Source of the DNA: Geodermatophilus bullaregiensis
Lineage (GTDB): Bacteria; Actinomycetota; Actinomycetes; Mycobacteriales; Geodermatophilaceae
NCBI RefSeq assembly: GCF_016907675.1
Contig: NZ_JAFBCJ010000001.1
Span: 744,001-808,000, forward strand
Direction of reading: 5' to 3'
Length of the DNA: 64,000 nucleotides
The translations under genes and the position numbers were made by a program. Shown here piece by piece: positions 24,148 to 32,552 of this stretch; the first letter of the stretch is position 1; each line of letters begins with the position of its first letter. The notes beneath the pieces were generated by a model, which saw only the letters and a program-made list of their open reading frames with translations, was not told the DNA's origin and searched no databases.

Positions 24148-25284
24148 ATGGCCGGGACCAGGCACCGCGACAGCGCGGTCGACCGGATCCGCGAGCGCGT
24201 CGAGGAGAAGGCGGCCCGGCGTGCGGCCGCGCGGGCGGCCGAGGAGCGGGCCGCCCGCGGTGAGGGCTCCCCGGACCCGGGGCGCGTCCCGCCGGGCGGG
24301 CCCTCCCCGCAGCAGCTGCCTGGGATTCACGCCGAGAAGCCCACGCAGATCCCGGCACGCGGCTGGAAGCAGATCGTCAAGCGGGCGTGGGCGGAGCACA
24401 ACGCCGACAACATGCCGATCATCGGCGGGGGCGTGGCGTTCTTCGCCTTCCTGGCGATCTTCCCCGCCCTGATCGCGACGATCTCGATCTACGGGCTGGT
24501 CGCCAGCCCCGAGACCGTCGCCCGCCAGGTCGAGGACCTCTCCGCCCAGCTGCCGGACGAGGCGGCGAGCCTGATCGGGCAACAGCTCACGGCCATCACG
24601 CAGAACAGTGGTGGAGCGCTCTCGGTGAGCCTGCTCGTCTCGGTCCTCGGTGCGCTGTGGTCGGCGTCGGGCGGCACGGGGAACCTCATCTCCGCGGTCA
24701 ACATCGCCTACGACGAGGTGGAGACCCGGTCGTTCGTCAAGCGCAAGGCGCTCGCACTGGGGCTCACCCTCGGCGCCATCGTCTTCGTGCTGATCACCTT
24801 CGCGCTGGTCGCCGTGGTGCCGGCGGTGCTCGACATGCTGCCTCTCGGCGTCGTCGGGACGGTCCTGGCGCAGGTCCTGCGCTGGGTCCTGCTGCTCGGG
24901 GTCTTCGCCGGGTCCCTCGCCGTGCTGTACCGGGTGGCCCCGGACCGCGACGCCCCGCAGCTGAAGTGGGTCAGCCTCGGCGCGATCGTCGTGACGGTCA
25001 TCTGGGCGCTGGTCAGCCTGGGCTTCAGCTTCTACGTCAACAACTTCGGGTCCTACGACAAGACCTACGGCACCATCGCCGGCGTCATCGTGCTGATGCT
25101 GTGGCTGTACCTCACCTGCTACCTCATCCTGTTCGGCGCGGAGATCAACTCCGAGGCCGAGCACCAGACGGCTCAGGACACCACGGAGGGCGAGCCGGTG
25201 CCGATGGGCCAGCGCAACGCCATGATGGCCGACGAGCTGCCCGACCCGCCCGAGCCGACGAAGGAGTCGAAGCAGCAGGCCTGA
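24148..25284 (+). CDS. YihY/BrkB family membrane protein
   Basis: 378 aa. The charged N-tail of about 75 residues is followed by the BrkB core with six hydrophobic segments; NMPIIGGGVAFFAFLAIFP and the late YGTIAGVIVLMLWLYLTCYLILFGAEIN are family signatures. The C-tail is acidic. Once thought to be RNase BN, these proteins are now seen as transport or envelope-integrity factors of unknown substrate. AGGGGGACGGAC precedes the ATG. It closes the envelope cluster. Confidence 0.88.
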   Translation: MAGTRHRDSAVDRIRERVEEKAARRAAARAAEERAARGEGSPDPGRVPPGGPSPQQLPGIHAEKPTQIPARGWKQIVKRAWAEHNADNMPIIGGGVAFFAFLAIFPALIATISIYGLVASPETVARQVEDLSAQLPDEAASLIGQQLTAITQNSGGALSVSLLVSVLGALWSASGGTGNLISAVNIAYDEVETRSFVKRKALALGLTLGAIVFVLITFALVAVVPAVLDMLPLGVVGTVLAQVLRWVLLLGVFAGSLAVLYRVAPDRDAPQLKWVSLGAIVVTVIWALVSLGFSFYVNNFGSYDKTYGTIAGVIVLMLWLYLTCYLILFGAEINSEAEHQTAQDTTEGEPVPMGQRNAMMADELPDPPEPTKESKQQA

Positions 25285-25285
25285 G

Positions 25286-25301
25286 ACCCCCGTCCGGGGG
25301 C
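25286..25301. terminator. Short hairpin between convergent brkB-like gene and gcvT
   Basis: CCCCCG/TCCGGGGG forms a tight GC hairpin in the 20-nt gap between the two stops. Confidence 0.55.
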
Positions 25302-25304
25302 GCC

Positions 25305-26414
25305 TCAGCGCACGTGCGAGGGGACGAACGGCGGGCGCACCACCGCGACCGGCTGCGGCCGCCCCCGGACGTCGACGGCGAGCGCCGTCCCGTCGGCTAC
25401 CCCGGCCGTGGTGTCGAGCAGGGCCAGCGCGATGCCGGTGCGCAGCGTCGGCGAGAACGTGCCGCTGGTGACCTCGCCGACCCGCGTGCCGTCGGCGTCC
25501 AGGACCGCCATCCCCGGGCGCGGGATGCCGCGGCCCGGAGCCCGCAACCCCCACAGCAGACGGGCGGGGCCGGCCTCCCGCTCGGCCAGGAGCGCCTCGC
25601 GGCCCCAGAACGCCGGCTTGCCCCAGCCGACGGCCCAGCCGCTGCGTGCCTGGTTCGGCGTGATCGACCGCGACAGCTCGTGCCCGTGCAGGGGGTAGCC
25701 CATCTCGGTCCGCAGGGTGTCGCGCGCACCCAGGCCGCACGGCCGGATCCCCTCGGCCGCCCCCGCCTCCAGCAGCCGGTCCCACAGCGCACCCGCCCGG
25801 TCGGCGGCAACCAGCAGCTCGTAGCCGTGCTCGCCGGTGTAGCCGGTCCGGCAGACGGTCACCTCGTCGCCCTCCCCGCCGGCGAAGGCCATGTAGGACA
25901 GGTCGGCGGCCAGCCCGGCCGCGGCGAGGACGGCGGCCGAGCGCGGCCCCTGCAGCGCCAGGACGGCGACCTCCTCGTGGCGGTCGGTCACCGTGACCCC
26001 CGCCGGGGCCGCGGCGGCCAGCCGGGCGAGCACCTCCTGCGCGTTGGCGGCGTTCGGCACCAGCAGGACGTCGTCGGGGCCGTGCAGGTAGACGATGAGG
26101 TCGTCGACCACACCGCCGGCGTCGGGCTCCCCGTCGGGAACGCAGCACAGCGTGTACTGCGCCTGGCCCGGCCGGATGCGCGCGAGGTCGTTGGTCAGGC
26201 AGGCGTCGACGAGGGCGGCGGCGCCGGGGCCGCGGACGGTGCCGGTGCCCAGGTGGGACACGTCGAACAGGCCCACGGCCTCGCGCACCGCGGCGTGCTC
26301 GGCCAGCACCCCTCCCCCGGCGTACTCGATGGGCATCGACCAGCCGCCGAAGTCGGCCAGCTTGGCGCCGGCGACGACGTGCCGCTCGTGCAGGGGCGAG
26401 GTCCGCGCGGTCAC
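25305..26414 (-). CDS. gcvT: Glycine cleavage system T protein (aminomethyltransferase)
   Basis: 369 aa. [26 protein letters not shown] at the N-terminus, [16 protein letters not shown] and the folate-binding centre [12 protein letters not shown] with [17 protein letters not shown] are all present. It transfers the methylene group from lipoyl H protein to tetrahydrofolate. gcvP and gcvH are not in the window, but lipoylation genes are. It matches Rv2211c. The GTG start follows TAGCGT by 6 nt. Confidence 0.93.
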   Translation of the reverse strand: MTARTSPLHERHVVAGAKLADFGGWSMPIEYAGGGVLAEHAAVREAVGLFDVSHLGTGTVRGPGAAALVDACLTNDLARIRPGQAQYTLCCVPDGEPDAGGVVDDLIVYLHGPDDVLLVPNAANAQEVLARLAAAAPAGVTVTDRHEEVAVLALQGPRSAAVLAAAGLAADLSYMAFAGGEGDEVTVCRTGYTGEHGYELLVAADRAGALWDRLLEAGAAEGIRPCGLGARDTLRTEMGYPLHGHELSRSITPNQARSGWAVGWGKPAFWGREALLAEREAGPARLLWGLRAPGRGIPRPGMAVLDADGTRVGEVTSGTFSPTLRTGIALALLDTTAGVADGTALAVDVRGRPQPVAVVRPPFVPSHVR

Positions 26415-26420
26415 CCCCGC

Positions 26421-26426
26421 ACGCTA
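26421..26426 (-). promoter_or_regulatory. Leaderless -10 element of gcvT
   Basis: TAGCGT on the minus strand ends 6 nt before GTG 26414. Confidence 0.6.
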
Positions 26427-26469
26427 TCCGGCGACCTGCTGGAACGGCCTCCGTGCAGGGGCCCGCACC

Positions 26470-26525
26470 GGCCCCGTCCAGAGGTTCGCCCCGAGCCTGC
26501 GAGGGGTGAGGAGGACGGGGTCCTT
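26470..26525. repeat. Palindromic intergenic element, copy A
   Basis: 56 bp with outer arms GGCCCCGTCC and GGACGGGGTCC and the inner sequence CGAGCC-GCGAG. About 86 percent identical by eye to the element at 36515. It lies between divergent gcvT and pepA, ending 7 nt before the pepA -10 box, so it covers the -35 region. Confidence 0.75.
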
Positions 26526-26532
26526 CGACTTC

Positions 26533-26538
26533 TAGGAT
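26533..26538 (+). promoter_or_regulatory. Leaderless -10 element of pepA
   Basis: TAGGAT ends 6 nt before GTG 26545. Confidence 0.6.
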
Positions 26539-26544
26539 CGAGCG

Positions 26545-28056
26545 GTGCCGCCGACGATCACCGCCACCGACCGCCCGCTCGAGAAGACCCCCGCCGACGC
26601 CGTCGTCGTCGGCATCGGGAAGGGCACCTCCGGCCTGCTGCCGACGCCGGGTGCGGAGGCCGTCGACCGGCTGCTCGGCGGCCGCCTCCTGCCCGCCCTG
26701 GCCGACCTCGGCGCCCGCGGCGCCCACGACGAGGTGACCCGGGTGTCCACGCTCGGGCAGGGGCCGTTCCCGGTCGTCGCGGCCGTGGGGCTCGGCGCAC
26801 CCGGGACCACCGGCGGGTACACGACCGAGGCGGTCCGCCGCGCCGCCGGTGCCGCGAGCCGCGCGCTGTCCGGCCGCCGCTCGGTGGTCACGCTGCTCGC
26901 CGCCGTGGGCGGCACGCCCGACGCGGAGCGGCTGCACGCGGTCGGCGAGGGCGCGCTGCTGGGTGCCTACGAGTTCACCGCGTACAAGTCCGACCTGCCC
27001 GCGGACCGCCCGACGCCGCCGCGCGAGTTCACCGTCGTCGTCCCCGACGCCGGTGCCGCCAAGGCGCCGCTGGCCCGCGTGCGGGCGGTCGTCGAGGCCG
27101 TCACGCTCGTGCGCGACCTGGTCAACACCCCGCCCAACGACCTCCACCCCGCCGAGCTGGCCGCCCGCGGCGCCGCCGCCGGCAGGGCCGCGGGCCTGTC
27201 GGTCGAGGTCCTCGACGAGGACGCCCTGGCCGCCGGCGGCTACGGCGGCGTCCTGGCGGTCGGCAGCGGGTCCTCGCGGGGACCGCGGCTGCTGCGCCTG
27301 ACCTACAGCGGGAAGAAGGCGCAGAAGAAGGTCGCGCTGGTGGGCAAGGGCATCACCTTCGACAGCGGCGGTCTGTCGATCAAGCCCGCGCAGAACATGC
27401 ACCACATGACCAGCGACATGGCCGGCGCCGCGGCCGTGATCGCGACTGCGTGCCTCGTGGCGAAGCTGGGCCTGCCGGTCGAGGTGACCGCGACCGTCCC
27501 GATCGCGGAGAACCTGCCGAGCGGCACCGCCTACCGCCCGGCCGACGTGGTCACCTTCCGCAACGGCAAGAAGGCCGAGATCACCAACACCGACGCCGAG
27601 GGGCGCGTGGTCCTGGCCGACGCCATCGCCCGTGCGGCCGAGGACTCCCCCGACGTGCTGCTCGAGACCTCGACGCTGACCGGGGCCCAGCTGGTCGCCC
27701 TGGGCTCGCGCACCGCCGGGGTCATGGGCAGCGACGACCTGCGCGACGCCGTCGTGGCGGCGAGCCGGCGCAGCGGCGAGCCCATGTGGGCCATGCCGAT
27801 GCCCGAGGAGCTGCGCCGGGGCATCGACTCCCCCGTCGCCGACTTCGTCAACGCCAACGCCGACCGGATGGGCGGCATGCTCGTCGGGGCGCACTTCCTC
27901 GCCGAGTTCGTGCCGGCCGGCCTGCCGTGGGCGCACGTCGACATCGCCGGCCCGAGCTACAACACCGGCGCCCCGTGGGGCTACACGCCCAAGGGCGGCA
28001 CCGGGGTGCCGGTGCGCACCCTGCTGGCCACGATCGAGGACCTGCTCGCCCGCTGA
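26545..28056 (+). CDS. pepA: Leucyl aminopeptidase (M17)
   Basis: 503 aa. The M17 catalytic domain has the metal-binding Lys and Asp in GKGITFDSGGLSIKP and the signature NTDAEGRVVLADAI, plus HMTSDMAGAAAV. The N-terminal macrodomain-like half is more divergent, as usual. Cytosolic hexameric two-metal enzyme that removes N-terminal residues. It matches Rv2213 (pepB). It is followed by lpd after about 155 nt. Confidence 0.93.
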   Translation: MPPTITATDRPLEKTPADAVVVGIGKGTSGLLPTPGAEAVDRLLGGRLLPALADLGARGAHDEVTRVSTLGQGPFPVVAAVGLGAPGTTGGYTTEAVRRAAGAASRALSGRRSVVTLLAAVGGTPDAERLHAVGEGALLGAYEFTAYKSDLPADRPTPPREFTVVVPDAGAAKAPLARVRAVVEAVTLVRDLVNTPPNDLHPAELAARGAAAGRAAGLSVEVLDEDALAAGGYGGVLAVGSGSSRGPRLLRLTYSGKKAQKKVALVGKGITFDSGGLSIKPAQNMHHMTSDMAGAAAVIATACLVAKLGLPVEVTATVPIAENLPSGTAYRPADVVTFRNGKKAEITNTDAEGRVVLADAIARAAEDSPDVLLETSTLTGAQLVALGSRTAGVMGSDDLRDAVVAASRRSGEPMWAMPMPEELRRGIDSPVADFVNANADRMGGMLVGAHFLAEFVPAGLPWAHVDIAGPSYNTGAPWGYTPKGGTGVPVRTLLATIEDLLAR

Positions 28057-28213
28057 GGCACCTCCGGCCGGGGCGTGCACGCCGTCTGGCCGCGGGGGCG
28101 CGCCCCGCCGGGATCGGCGCCCTCGGCCTGCGGTTCCGCGGAGTGGCAGGATGGTCGCGGACCACCCCCGCGCCACACGAGCGGGGCAGGCCGAGAGCAT
28201 CGAGGAGCCCGTC

Positions 28214-29593
28214 GTGAGCGCACCCACCTCCCCCGCCGACCTGGTCATCCTCGGTGGTGGCTCGGGTGGCTACGCAGCCGCCCTGCGGGCCGCCGAGCTC
28301 GGGATGTCCGTCGTCCTGGTCGAGAAGGACAAGGTCGGCGGCACCTGCCTGCACCGCGGCTGCATCCCCACCAAGGCCCTGCTGCACAGCGGCGAGATCG
28401 CCGACCAGGCCCGCGAGGGCGAGCAGTTCGGCGTCAAGACCAGCCTGGCCGGCATCGACATGGACGGCGTCAACGCCTACAAGGACGGCGTCGTCGGCCG
28501 GCTCTACAAGGGCCTGCAGGGCCTGATCAAGAGCCGCAAGATCACCTACGTGGAGGGTGAGGGCCGGCTGGTCTCCCCCACCGCCGTCGCCGTGGACGGG
28601 CAGACCTACGAGGGCCGCCACGTCCTGCTGGCCACCGGCTCCTACTCGCGCAGCCTCCCCGGCATCGAGCTCGACGGCTCCCGCGTCATCGACAGCGAGC
28701 AGGCGCTCAGGCTGGACCGCGTCCCGACCTCCGCGGTCGTCCTCGGCGGCGGGGTCATCGGCTGCGAGTTCGCCAGCGCCTGGAAGTCCTTCGGCGTCGA
28801 CGTGACGATCGTGGAGGCGCTGCCGCACCTGGTGCCGCTGGAGGACGAGAGCAGCTCCAAGCTGCTCGAGCGGGCCTTCCGCCGCCGCAAGATCGCCTTC
28901 GAGCTGGGCAGCCGGGTGTCCGGCGTCTCGCACACCGAGAACGGCGTCAAGGTCAGCATGGAGAACGGCAAGGAGTTCGAGGCCGAGATCGTGCTCGTCG
29001 CCGTCGGCCGCGGTCCGGTCAGCCAGGGGCTGGGCTACGAGGAGGCCGGCGTGGCGATGGACCGCGGCTACGTGCTGGTCGACGAGTACTGCCGGACCAA
29101 CGTGCCGACCATCTCCGCCGTCGGCGACCTCATCCCCACCCTGCAGCTCGCCCACGTCGGCTTCGGTGAGGGCATCCTCGTCGCCGAGCGGCTGGCCGGC
29201 CTGCCGGTCGTGCCGATCGACTACGCCGGTGTCCCGCGGGTCACCTACTCCGAGCCCGAGGTCGCCTCCGTGGGCCTCACCGAGGTGCAGGCCCGGGAGA
29301 AGTACGGCGACGTCGAGACGCTGGTCTACGACCTCGGAGGCAACGGGCGCAGCCAGATCCTCAAGACCCAGGGCGCGGTCAAGCTGATCCGCCAGAAGGA
29401 CGGCCCGGTCGTCGGCGTGCACATGGTCGGCAGCCGCGTCGGCGAGCTCATCGCCGAGGCCCAGCTGATCTTCAACTGGGAGGCCCTGCCCGACGAGGTC
29501 GCCGCCCTGATCCACCCGCACCCCACGCAGAGCGAGGCTCTCGGCGAGGCCCACCTGGCCCTCGCCGGCAAGCCGCTGCACGCGCACAGCTGA
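28214..29593 (+). CDS. lpd: Dihydrolipoyl dehydrogenase (E3)
   Basis: 459 aa. FAD site LVILGGGSGGYAAALRAAEL, redox disulfide GGTCLHRGCIPTKALL, NAD site VVLGGGVIGCEFAS and the C-terminal active-site pair HPHPTQSEALGEA are all intact. It reoxidises dihydrolipoyl groups with NAD+. It sits 48 nt upstream of the E2 gene and should form an operon with it. GAGGAG lies 6 nt before the GTG at 28214; the upstream frame to 28151 has no family similarity. Confidence 0.94.
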   Translation: MSAPTSPADLVILGGGSGGYAAALRAAELGMSVVLVEKDKVGGTCLHRGCIPTKALLHSGEIADQAREGEQFGVKTSLAGIDMDGVNAYKDGVVGRLYKGLQGLIKSRKITYVEGEGRLVSPTAVAVDGQTYEGRHVLLATGSYSRSLPGIELDGSRVIDSEQALRLDRVPTSAVVLGGGVIGCEFASAWKSFGVDVTIVEALPHLVPLEDESSSKLLERAFRRRKIAFELGSRVSGVSHTENGVKVSMENGKEFEAEIVLVAVGRGPVSQGLGYEEAGVAMDRGYVLVDEYCRTNVPTISAVGDLIPTLQLAHVGFGEGILVAERLAGLPVVPIDYAGVPRVTYSEPEVASVGLTEVQAREKYGDVETLVYDLGGNGRSQILKTQGAVKLIRQKDGPVVGVHMVGSRVGELIAEAQLIFNWEALPDEVAALIHPHPTQSEALGEAHLALAGKPLHAHS

Positions 29594-29641
29594 TCGACGC
29601 ACCCCACCCATCCGCCCCGCGCCAGAAGGAGCCCTCCCCCG

Positions 29642-31558
29642 ATGCCGACCTCCGTCACCATGCCCGCCCTGGGCGAGAGCGTCACCGAGGGCACGGTCAC
29701 CCGATGGCTCAAGCAGGAGGGTGAGCAGGTCGAGGTCGACGAGCCCCTCCTCGAGGTCTCGACCGACAAGGTCGACACCGAGATCCCCTCGCCGGCCGCC
29801 GGGGTGCTGAGCAAGATCCTCGTCTCGGAGGACGAGACGGTCGAGGTCGGCGCCGAGCTCGCCGTCATCGGTGGCGACGGCGACGGCGGTGCCGCCGCTG
29901 GTCCCGCGTCCGCCGACGACGCGACGACGCCGCAGACCCCGGTCGACCAGGTCGAGGACGCCGCCCCCGGGCCGGCGGACGAGCAGCAGCCGGAGCCGGC
30001 CACCGCGGCCCCGGCGGGCGACGGCGGCCAGGGCGGCGGCGACCAGGGCGGCGGTCAGGGCGGCGGCGAGGGGACGCCGGTCACCATGCCGGCGCTCGGC
30101 GAGAGCGTCACCGAGGGCACCGTCACTCGCTGGCTGAAGGCCGTCGGCGACGAGGTCACCGCCGACGAGCCGCTGCTCGAGGTGTCGACCGACAAGGTCG
30201 ACACCGAGATCCCGGCGCCGGTGTCGGGCACCCTGCTGTCGATCTCGGTCAACGAGGACGAGACGGTCGAGGTCGGCGCCGAGCTCGCCGTCATCGGCAG
30301 CGGCGCCGCCGGCGGTGGCGCCCCCGCCCCGGCCGCTCCGGCTCCCGCCGCGCAGGAGACACCCCAGCAGCAGGCGCCCCGGCAGGAGGAGTCGCCCGTG
30401 CAGGCGGCACCGGCTCCCTCGGCACCTCCCGGCGCCCCGCCCTCGGTCCCCGCCGGTGCCGACTACGGCTCCGGTGCGGCCGAGACCGTCGCCGAGCAGC
30501 AGAAGACCCCGCCGACGCAGCCCTCCCCCGCGCCGGCCGCCGCAGCTGCGTCGTCCCCGGCCCCGGCTGCTCCGGCGCCCGCCCCGGCCGACGGTTCCGG
30601 CACCTACGTCACCCCGCTGGTGCGCCGCCTGGCCGCCGAGCACGGGGTCGACCTGAACTCGGTCACCGGCACCGGCGTCGGTGGGCGGATCCGCAAGCAG
30701 GACGTGCTGGCCGTCGCCGAACAGGCCGCTGCCCCGGCCGAGGCCCCGGCCGCCGCGCCGGCACCGGCGTCCGCACCGGCCGCCGCCGGCCGTCCGGCGA
30801 CGCCGTCGCCGGCGGCGCAGCAGGACACCTCGCTGCGGGGCCGCACGGAGAAGATGCCGCGGCTGCGCAAGGTCATCGCCCAGCGGATGGTCGAGTCGCT
30901 GGCGGTCAGCGCCCAGCTGACCACGGTGGTCGAGGTCGACGTCACCCGTATCGCCAAGCTCCGCGACCGGGCCAAGCGGGACTTCCAGACCCGCGAGGGC
31001 GTCAAGCTCTCGTTCCTGCCGTTCTTCGCCAAGGCGGCGGTCGAGGCGCTCAAGGCCTACCCGTCGGTGAACTCGTCGGTGGACATGGAGGCCGGCACGG
31101 TCACCTACCACGACGCCGAGAACCTCGGCATCGCGGTGGACACCGAGCAGGGGCTGATCGTCCCGGTGATCCACGGCGCCGGGGACCTCAACATCGCCGG
31201 TCTGGCGCGCAAGATCGCCGACCTCGCGGAGCGGACCCGGGGCAAGAAGGTCGCCCCGGACGAGCTCGGTGGCGGCACCTTCACGCTGACCAACACCGGC
31301 AGCCGGGGCGCCCTGTTCGACACGCCGATCATCAACCAGCCGCAGGTGGCGATCCTCGGCACCGGCTCGGTGGTCAAGCGCCCGGTCGTCGTGCAGGACC
31401 CCGACCTCGGCGAGGTCATCGCGGTCCGGTCGATGGTCTACCTGGCCCTCACCTACGACCACCGGATCGTGGACGGCGCCGACGCGGCGCGCTTCCTCAC
31501 CACGGTCAGGGAGCGGCTGGAGGCCGGTCAGTTCGAGGGCGATCTCGGCCTCGCCTGA
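29642..31558 (+). CDS. sucB: 2-oxo acid dehydrogenase E2 (dihydrolipoyl acyltransferase), two lipoyl domains
   Basis: 638 aa. Two lipoyl domains (about 1-80 and 145-222) each carry the modified Lys in [11 protein letters not shown] and are nearly identical around it. A Pro/Ala linker leads to the peripheral-subunit-binding domain ([27 protein letters not shown]), a second linker, and the catalytic domain with [14 protein letters not shown]. The M. tuberculosis counterpart DlaT (Rv2215) serves pyruvate dehydrogenase and peroxide defence, so the sucB name does not fix the substrate. LipB and LipA, which lipoylate it, are encoded downstream. A strong hairpin follows. Confidence 0.93.
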   Translation: MPTSVTMPALGESVTEGTVTRWLKQEGEQVEVDEPLLEVSTDKVDTEIPSPAAGVLSKILVSEDETVEVGAELAVIGGDGDGGAAAGPASADDATTPQTPVDQVEDAAPGPADEQQPEPATAAPAGDGGQGGGDQGGGQGGGEGTPVTMPALGESVTEGTVTRWLKAVGDEVTADEPLLEVSTDKVDTEIPAPVSGTLLSISVNEDETVEVGAELAVIGSGAAGGGAPAPAAPAPAAQETPQQQAPRQEESPVQAAPAPSAPPGAPPSVPAGADYGSGAAETVAEQQKTPPTQPSPAPAAAAASSPAPAAPAPAPADGSGTYVTPLVRRLAAEHGVDLNSVTGTGVGGRIRKQDVLAVAEQAAAPAEAPAAAPAPASAPAAAGRPATPSPAAQQDTSLRGRTEKMPRLRKVIAQRMVESLAVSAQLTTVVEVDVTRIAKLRDRAKRDFQTREGVKLSFLPFFAKAAVEALKAYPSVNSSVDMEAGTVTYHDAENLGIAVDTEQGLIVPVIHGAGDLNIAGLARKIADLAERTRGKKVAPDELGGGTFTLTNTGSRGALFDTPIINQPQVAILGTGSVVKRPVVVQDPDLGEVIAVRSMVYLALTYDHRIVDGADAARFLTTVRERLEAGQFEGDLGLA

Positions 31559-31566
31559 TCCGTCCC

Positions 31567-31600
31567 GGTCGGGCCCCGGCGTGCGCGCCGGGGCCCGACC
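31567..31600 (+). terminator. Terminator of lpd-sucB
   Basis: A perfect 15-bp stem (GGTCGGGCCCCGGCG and complement) with a 4-nt loop. Confidence 0.85.
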
Positions 31601-31630
31601 GCGTGCACGCTGCGGGCAACGAGGAGGGTC

Positions 31631-32542
31631 ATGAAGATCGCGGTCACTGGCGCCTCCGGCCTCATCGGCTCGGCGCTGGTCCCGGCCCTGCGCGCCGACG
31701 GCCACGAGGTGGTCCGGCTCGTCCGCCGCACTCCGCGGACCGCCGACGAGCACCGCTGGGACCCCCACCACCGGCAGATCGGCCCGGCGGTGCTCCGTGA
31801 CGTCGACGCCGTGGTCAACCTCGCCGGCACGCCGATCCGGCCGCGTCCCTTCACCGAGAGCTACCGGCAGGCCCTGTTGACCAGCCGCCTGGACAGCACC
31901 GCGACCGTCAGCGAGGCGCTGGCCGCCGCGGTCACCGAGGAGCCCACCCGGCCACGGGTGCTGCTGTCGGCCTCGGCGGTCGGCTACTACGGCGACACGG
32001 GTGACCGGGTCGCCGACGAGCAGGCTCCCCCGGGAGAGGACTTCCTCGCCCGCGTCTGCGTGCAGTGGGAGGAGGCCACCCGCCCCGCGGCCGACGCCGG
32101 CGTGCGCGTGGCCACCCTGCGCACCGGGCTGGTCATCGACCGGGGCGCGATGCTGGTGAGGGTGCTCGGCACGGTGTTCCGCGCCGGTCTGGGAGGCCGG
32201 ATGGGCACCGGCCGGCAGTTCTGGCCGTGGGTGAGCCTGGCCGACGAGGTCGGCGCCATCCGCTTCCTGCTCACCGCCGACGACGTCTCCGGTCCGGTCA
32301 ACATCACCGGCCCCGAGCCGGTGCGCAACGCCGAGTTCGTCCGGGACCTCGCCCGGGCCGTGCACCGGCCGGCGGTGTTCCCAGTGCCCGCCGTGGCCAT
32401 CCGGCTCGCGCTGGGCGAGTTCGGGCGGTCCAGCGTCCTCGCCGGTCAGCGCGCCGTCCCGGCCCGGCTGCAGGCCGCCGGCTACCGGTTTACGCACCCC
32501 GACCTCCCCTCGGCGCTGCACGCGGCGCTCGGCCGGCGCTGA
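31631..32542 (+). CDS. TIGR01777-family SDR epimerase/NAD-binding protein
   Basis: 303 aa. The Rossmann start MKIAVTGASGLIGSALVPALR is followed by VNLAGTPIRPRPFTESY, LLSASAVGYYGDTGDRVADE and WEEATRPA, the marks of TIGR01777 proteins; the C-terminal DUF1731 part has FPVPAVAIRLALGEF. Related to SulA/YfcH; enzymatic role unproven. It matches Rv2216, keeping the E2-epimerase-lipB order. GAGGAGGGTC precedes the ATG. Confidence 0.9.
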   Translation: MKIAVTGASGLIGSALVPALRADGHEVVRLVRRTPRTADEHRWDPHHRQIGPAVLRDVDAVVNLAGTPIRPRPFTESYRQALLTSRLDSTATVSEALAAAVTEEPTRPRVLLSASAVGYYGDTGDRVADEQAPPGEDFLARVCVQWEEATRPAADAGVRVATLRTGLVIDRGAMLVRVLGTVFRAGLGGRMGTGRQFWPWVSLADEVGAIRFLLTADDVSGPVNITGPEPVRNAEFVRDLARAVHRPAVFPVPAVAIRLALGEFGRSSVLAGQRAVPARLQAAGYRFTHPDLPSALHAALGRR

Positions 32543-32552
32543 GCGCCCGAGG

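Noticed and set aside
23866-28248. A 1460-codon minus-strand open frame
   Set aside because: It runs antisense to the brkB-like, pepA and lpd genes and contains no family motif; the gcvT protein lies in another frame.
27848-32521. A 1557-codon minus-strand frame with many G/R runs
   Set aside because: It mirrors lpd, sucB and the epimerase; the apparent repeats are reverse translations of their Ala/Pro linkers.
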